DNA from: Hermatobates lingyangjiaoensis
Lineage: Eukaryota; Arthropoda; Insecta; Hemiptera; Hermatobatidae
Direction: 5' to 3'
DNA: 64,000 bases
Assembly: GCA_026182355.1 (NCBI GenBank)
Contig: JAPFBL010000545.1
Span: 62,001 to 126,000, forward strand
Part shown: piece by piece, positions 57,810 to 64,000 of the stretch
How positions within the stretch are numbered: the first letter of the stretch is position 1
How the letters are laid out: each line of letters opens with the position of its first letter
Made by a program: the position numbers and the translations under genes
The notes under the pieces: model-generated
Database searches by the model: none
Told to the model about the DNA's origin: nothing
Seen by the model: only the letters and a program-made list of their open reading frames with translations

Positions 57810-59510
57810 TGAAAATAAATATAAATTTTGAACATGACAAAAAAACTTTTTTAAGTAATTAAATAAAAAAAATATTCATTTTGAAATCATTCACCTTTAT
57901 ATATATAATATATTTATATAGTATATATATATACCCATAAATAAGTTATAATGTGTTACTGAAGATATAATGGAAAACAAAACATCTAGCCTAGTAGATT
58001 TTAAAACAATTCCAGGATATTATATAACAGCAACAATATTCTATTTTTCACAGATAATCTGCCTAGGTTACTGAAGATCATTAGTAAGTTGAACATTAAA
58101 CTACTAACATGTGCGCTTATCTACAGATCAACTAAGCATGCAGGGTTAGAACAAACTTACGACATAAGGCGGTTAAGTTACCATAATGATACAAATAATT
58201 TCTATCATAGCAACAGTTATATCACATTAATCATTTACATACAATAGTAATAAATTAGTCGTAACTTTAACCTACTTCTAATTATGTAAATTTTTTTTTT
58301 AGAATAGCAAACCTTATATCTTCTTGTAAGATATACGACCTTAAGTCTTATATCTTCTTGTTACTCTTCAAGGATCCAAAGATTTGATCTACTTGCAGTT
58401 GTCAATCTCATAGCAGTGCAGTTGTTAATTTAATTTAGTTCACCATTATCCTTAAATTTTATTATTTTTTGCTGTTTTTATTTTTTTAAATTTCTCAAAC
58501 ATTTTGTTAGACCTATAGTTCGAATAAATGTTCCGAGGACTGTTTATGTCTCAATATCTCTAGTGTTTAAATTTAGTCAATTTCTGTCCTGTATGTAATA
58601 AGTACATGTATTTTGTTGTTTTTTTTTTAAAAAAAAATTGATTGAAATAATGAAAATGATGGTTTTTTAAAAGGCTGTATTGTATGTCACAGTACATCCT
58701 AGCAGTCGTGACAGGAAAGCATAACAATGATGGAGCCTAAAAGAAATAGAATTTACTTTGAGGATTTTAAATTTGTAAGAAGCAGTATAGTAGGTAAACT
58801 GAGTCTAGAAAATTACTATCTTTTAAATAAAGAAAACGCCTAAATTATTAAACGCCTAAACTATCGCTATTATGAGAAAACAGTCAGGGTCATTCTACCA
58901 ACATTCAGGTGGTTTTAAGACAGTATTATATAGTAAAAAATAAAAACGGTAAAACAGTAAACCATGCAATAATAATTAAATAATCTTTGAGTGGCTTAAG
59001 AATTGTGCATTTCAGTTATTCGAAAACTTTTTTAAGTATTTGCTGCTGTATAAGACATCAATAGCTAATATTATTCAATAAAAAAACACAAATGAACAAC
59101 TTCTGAAAAAACTGACTAAATTGAATTGTTTTCACACCCATCTAAGTTCTCTAATATAAATTTCTAGTCTAGTTATGCAGATCATAAGGCAAAAACCAAA
59201 GGACAAAAGACAAGGACAAAGGACTGAAGACCAAGATCAAAAAATCAGAGATACAATTTTACTTGCCAAAGAAATTAAATTTATCTCTATAAAAATAAAG
59301 TTATTTTTAAAAAAAAATTGTTTATGATTTAACCACAACTAATTAATATGGTATTAAATAATATTATATAAAGTTTTCATTATGAAGGTAGCCATGTTGA
59401 CAATAGTGTGTTCATCACCTGAGTAGATGCAGGTATACAGGGAAGAGTTAGCAATGCACAGCTAAACTGCACAGCTGACTTCTATACCCTCATTATAAAC
59501 GGTTCTGCAG
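57810..59510 (-). other. putative INPP5F intron, AT-rich
   Basis: No exon with Sac-domain sequence is visible between 57809 and the Tigger element. Confidence 0.5.
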
Positions 59511-59513
59511 CTA

Positions 59514-61038
59514 CAGTGGACGCTGTTTAATGCAATCACGGATAATGTTATCAATCGTTTAAATTTATCGGAATTCCGGATCCCCGTCCCAACATACAAT
59601 ATGCATTACAAATATCGCTTATTGTGACCAGATCATTGGTTACTCTCATCAGTTTTATTCTAAACCTGAGGACTTTTTTCGTTGAGTTCAGCTCCAGCAT
59701 AAATGCCCAGCATGAAAAGCAAGGCAAAGGAAGACGTAAGATTTCCTTATTTCAATGCTTGTCTTCAGTTTTCTGCTTTTTTAACCGTTGCCTAAATCAC
59801 TCAGTTTCAGTTACTGCTACCAGACTACGAATTGTTACAAGCAATCTGACGCACAATGATTTTAATAGCATTGTTATCATTGTTCATAAAAATGATTTTG
59901 TTTATATTTTACAAGAAATCGAAGCCTGTTCCATGAAAAAGCTACGTGATAATGACTTTTGTTTTCATGGATTTTCTTCCCCCTTCAAGATCAAGGAAAG
60001 CAGATATTTTAGCATCAAAGAAAAAGCTGAAATTTTAGAGAGCTATGATAAGCTGGATAAGATGGGGCAACGTGAGGTTGCAAAGTTAACAAACTGAGGG
60101 TGACGTCCCCAAACTGGGAAGAATAAATTAGGGAGTAACTATGAAGCAGAGGATGATTAATCAGAAGCATTCATTCTAACAAATAAGGAAAACTGGGAAG
60201 AATAAATTTGGCAGTGACTATGAAGCAGAGGATGATTAATCAGAAGCATTCATTCTAACAAATAAGGAAAACTGGGAAGAATAAATTTGGCAGTGACTAT
60301 GAAGCAGAGGATGATTAATCAGAAGCATTCATTCTAACAAATAAGGGAAACTGGGAAGAATAAATTAGGGAGTAACTATGAAGCAGAGGATGATTAATCA
60401 GAAGCATTCATTCTAACAAATAAGGAAAACTGGGAAGAATAAATTAGGGAGTAACTATGAAGCAGAGGATGATTAATCAGAAGCATTCATTCTAACAAAT
60501 AAGGAAAACTGGGAAGAATAAATTAGGGAGTAACTATGAAGCAGAGGATGATTAATCAGAAGCATTCATTCTAACAAATAAGGAAAACTGGGAAGAATAA
60601 ATTTGGCAGTGACTATGAAGCAGAGGATGATTAATCAGAAGCATTCATTCTAACAAATAAGGAAATCTGGGAAGTTCTTTACGTTCTACGGCTTGGGATA
60701 CAAAATAGACCTCCTGAATTTGAACTTCATTACGAATACGAGTCCTTTATAAATGATTTGCTACGAAAAGAAGTGAAACAGTCAAAGATAGACGATTTCC
60801 TAAATAAATAACATATTATATTGCTTATAGTTTAAATATTATAACGATAAAATATAGTTTTGCTATTTTTTACAGATTTCATTTATTTGACTTTGTTTCC
60901 ATATGCCTACAATAGCTTTTCTATAGAAATATAAAAATGGAAAATGGCAATTTTCATTTCTCTGGTTAATGTTATCACTCGGTTGTTGATATCTCTTTTG
61001 GTGTTTACAAAAGTGATTCCATTAAGCAGCGTCCACTG
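59514..61038 (+). mobile_element. degenerate pogo/Tigger-type DNA transposon
   Basis: Terminal inverted repeats CAGTGGACGCTG (59514) and CAGCGTCCACTG (ending 61038) are flanked by TA on both sides. Inside is an N-terminal transposase piece with a CENP-B-like helix (SIKEKAEILESYDKLDKMGQ, then REVAKLTN at about 60004-60094) and a C-terminal piece (60690-60811) ending KQSKIDDFLNK and a stop. Between them the catalytic region is replaced by a 79-bp tandem array. Non-functional. Confidence 0.82.
60110..60668 (+). repeat. 79-bp tandem repeat, seven copies, inside the Tigger element
   Basis: The unit includes GAAGCAGAGGATGATTAATC and GAAGCATTCATTC and recurs seven times with few differences (AATTAGGGAG or AATTTGGCAG variants). 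Mutations are shared between copies, suggesting recent unequal exchange. Confidence 0.92.
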
Positions 61039-62125
61039 TATTTGTAAAACTGACACTAAATTTGATAGAGGTCCAGCAATAAGTGAGCCTGCAATGAAAT
61101 TACTGACGATTAGACATCAAGAAAAATGTTAGTTTTCACTCTGACTCTACAGTTGCACTTCAAGCTACAGTAGACTAGAACCCCAAGAACAGAGCCGTTT
61201 ATAAATGACAGGATCGTTTGTAAAAACACCATACAAAAAAAACATATCCACAATGGAAGCCATGGGTGTATCCTGGGAAATAAACGTCCTGAATACTTGT
61301 ATAAGAAGACTCACCTACTCTCATAAATAGTAAAATCCGACCACCTACAAACTGCAGGACAACTACGTATAGTGTTGTGAAATAACGGCAGAAGCATGGT
61401 AACATCTGTTGGCAAATGATGGCAAAAAATTACATTATATGTTATCCTCAACAACTTGGCCAGAAAAAGCAGTCAGCATTTTCTGTATGGCAACTGGTCA
61501 TGTTACTTCTAGAGAAAAATTCATAGAATCTACCTTTGCTGAACCATACTGTGCCCATCGTGTATGGAAGACGACTGAACATCAGATCATCTAACCACTG
61601 AAAGAATCGATGATGACGTCTCAGACTTCAGAAAAACAGAAGAAATGACAAGGCTCTACTAAATGCACGTCATTAAATAGCTGAATAGCCAAGGGTGGGC
61701 ATTGAATGGAGAATGAACTTAGAGAGGACTGTAAACTATTTTTTTCAACTTTCAGGACTGAGGATGACTAAATTTTCTTCCTCACATACAGATCAAGGAT
61801 ATTCATGAAAGCAGCACACGTAAAACCGTTAATAATCATATAAACTACACACTAATTCTGTTAAATCACTTGATTCATTTTATCACTCTTAGAAAAAAAT
61901 GGGAGTATTGTGCCAGTCACAAAAATGCAAAGGGTGAGTAAAATAACTTTTCTGTAGGTACATTTACAATGGTTTTAAAACAATAGAGGTTCCATTAAAA
62001 AAAAATACTTGAAGGAAGGTCCCTAAAAATGTTGTTATAATTATTTATCAACAATAATAAAATATCAAAAAGAAGTTTAACTTAAATTAATATAAGAACC
62101 CCGTTAATTTCAATAAACAACTAAC

Positions 62126-62335
62126 CTTATAATAGAGTACATGGAGATTAAATACAGGAGGTCATTTTCGAATGGAAAGGGAGGCAGGGCAACACAAGAG
62201 GGAGGAGGAAGGGACTGAAGAGTCTCGAGAAAGAAGATGAAGAGACGACCTGCGGAGGTCAAGTGGGGCTGAAAGCCTTGAGCAAGGTCGATGGCAGCCT
62301 GCTTCAACTCGTCCAGGCCAAGGGAAAGTAAGTAG
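62126..62335 (-). CDS. candidate 70-codon symmetric exon upstream of the INPP5F exons
   Basis: Open in one frame between a good acceptor (ggttgcag) and donor (AAG/gttagt). It starts with one codon-completing base and ends with two, so it can join exon 57808-57750 in frame and can be skipped without a frameshift. It is more GC-rich than its surroundings. It begins YLLSLGLDELKQAAIDLAQG, which resembles the next exon's YYLSRFKDAYRQATIDIMQG at 11 of 20 positions. The rest (LFIFFLETLQSLPPPS) is not part of INPP5F as I know it. It may be a diverged duplicate exon, an exon of another gene, or chance. Confidence 0.4.
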
Positions 62336-62339
62336 CTGC

Positions 62340-63190
62340 AACCACAACCTTACCATCAGTCGAACCCCCAGTAAGCTCAGGTCTCTGCACGTCCCAATAC
62401 ACGTGCAAACTAGTCTTATCTAATCACAAACTAAAAACCAGAGTCAATTCTTTCTACAGTTTAGGTAAAAACCTGATGGGTCATACTTAAAAACATAATT
62501 TTTTGAATGTCTATGATTCAACGATGAAATAATAAAAGTAATATTAGCATCAATTTAAGTATTATGATTTAGCAAATCAAATACTTAATTTGATCATTAA
62601 TCATATCAGGAAAGAATTCAAACCTAATTAGTTCAATTTCTAATATACAAATTACTAAATATAATAAAACAAATTTGTGATGTCATTTATTGTATATCCC
62701 TAAATAACATTTAGTAGTGGCTTTTAAAGAGTGTAAATATAAGTTCTGTTTGTCGCTCTAAACTGTATTTTCTTCATCACAACAAAAGTATAAATATAAA
62801 AATAAGTTTTTGTTGATGATTCATTGTGTTTATTCTGTTATTAAGTTTGTATACATCTATAGCATGAAATAACCCACCTGGAATCTTGCCTTGGATCTAT
62901 TTTCATATACTATATAACTGTATAGTTAAACTAATTGTGAAAATACTACCCATTTTGTAAACACGTGTATATTTCATTTTTAAACAATTTGCTATATAAT
63001 AGAAAATATATCTATTTTCATAACTGCCAACCGCCAACACATTTTGACTGAATGTCCCACATCATTAGGACATTGTATTGAAGTTCGAATCAATGTTGTG
63101 ACATATTACAAAGTTGGGTCGAATGGTTCAATTATAGTTCAGTTATCCGTGGACCGCTAGCTAATGGCATATGGATTAATACAGCGTCAG
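62340..63190. other. AT-rich non-coding DNA
   Basis: Nothing recognised. The Sac-domain exons expected upstream of INPP5F are not here. Confidence 0.5.
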
Positions 63191-63870
63191 CTCATCATAT
63201 CAGGCAAGAAATCAATGGCTTAGCAAAGGGGGGCGGTCGGCCCCATCCAAAACGTGCGAGAGGGCGGCATTTTGAGGGGGTAAAAATAAAGAAAAAATTA
63301 AAATAATAAATAAAAAGTTAACAAAAAATTGGAAATTTTATACTAAAATGAGTATTAAGGTCGTAATATGTTTTTCTGTTTTATGTGTGCAATACTGTTT
63401 TTAAACAGATTTTTCAACTGTAATATTCCAAAATAAAAATATATGTATTTAAAATTTCTCAAAACTAGTTTTTTTTTAAAGGGGTTGAAAGTTTATTATA
63501 TTTGTTTGCGTGGTCAGTCAATTTACTTTAACAATTTTGTTTTATTTCAATCATACAGAATTATAACATACAGAGCCAGCTAATATTATATCAGGGAAGA
63601 AATCGGTGACATAGCAAGGGGGGGGGGGGACATTTAGCCCCGTCCTGAACGTACCAGAGGGCGATATTTTTTCTTTACGAGTAATCTAATAAGATGAAAG
63701 TCTGAAACTAACAACAGCATTCTGAAATTAGATCCTTGATTATAATTCTATAAAAATAAATATTTTGAAGACTTTCTGGAATTTTTAAGATAAACGGTTT
63801 ATCAACGGCCACCGGAGAGAGGGATCTTACGAACGCCCTAGAAGGCAAAAATAGTTTCAACACCACAGTA
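63190..63870 (+). repeat. unclassified dispersed repeat, copy 2
   Basis: Related to 2290-2860. It has an internal repeat of a GC-rich module (CAGAGGGCGATATTTT-like) at about 63220-63260 and 63610-63670, each next to a G run. Confidence 0.62.
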
Positions 63871-64000
63871 AATAGTTGGCCTTTTTAGTTTCATACTGCT
63901 CTTCACAATCACAAATGCATAATACTTTGTTTATTCACTATTCACTTAATGCAAAGTTTCCAGAATAATTATAACAGTGGAGGGGAAATCAGCACTTAAT

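Overview
The window is nuclear DNA of a bilaterian invertebrate. Coding DNA is sparse, introns are long and AT-rich, splice sites are canonical GT-AG, and (TA)n microsatellites are abundant. Mobile DNA is of animal type: Penelope-like elements with a GIY-YIG nuclease, pogo/Tigger, mariner, a Helitron-like element, a jockey-like LINE remnant and tRNA-derived SINEs. I cannot name the phylum from this sequence alone.

Two conserved genes can be rebuilt exon by exon with every splice phase consistent. BCCIP lies on the + strand (17508-21488, six exons, 299 codons, complete). The 3' part of INPP5F/SAC2 lies on the - strand (40364-57808, ten exons). It runs from the end of the catalytic Sac domain through the hSac2 domain to the stop codon, and the catalytic N-terminal half should lie beyond the right edge. 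The two genes are convergent, about 19 kb apart. A third, partial gene is a - strand exon at 6563-6718 that encodes homeodomain residues 1-46 and ends at the classic 46/47 homeobox intron. A symmetric candidate exon at 62126-62335 fits the INPP5F reading frame but is not part of the known protein.

Layout. 0-3 kb: a decayed Tigger element, a SINE and a dispersed repeat that recurs at the right edge. 3.2-6.5 kb: hairpin repeats and a truncated Penelope-like element. 6.5-6.7 kb: homeobox exon. 9.6-10.2 kb: minisatellite. 12.5-17.4 kb: hairpins and a 1.5-kb segmental duplication ending about 115 bp before BCCIP. 17.5-21.5 kb: BCCIP. 22-35.7 kb: mostly AT-rich DNA without recognisable genes, plus one MITE, a 326-bp tandem duplication and one hairpin. 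35.7-39.7 kb: a cluster of hairpins and a Helitron-like element. 40.3-57.8 kb: INPP5F exons, with introns packed with hairpins, Penelope fragments and a fold-back mariner. 59.5-61.0 kb: a Tigger element with a 79-bp tandem expansion.

The most interesting pattern is one RNA-like motif: CUGANGA, one extra nucleotide, a short hairpin, then GAAA. It resembles a hammerhead ribozyme core. It recurs in at least ten sequence-unrelated repeat families here, usually once in each arm of a large inverted repeat flanked by (TA)n. It also lies 3' of the nuclease reading frame in two independent Penelope-like elements. This suggests that most hairpins in the window are inverted terminal pieces (pLTRs) of many Penelope-like families, each carrying a hammerhead-type motif.
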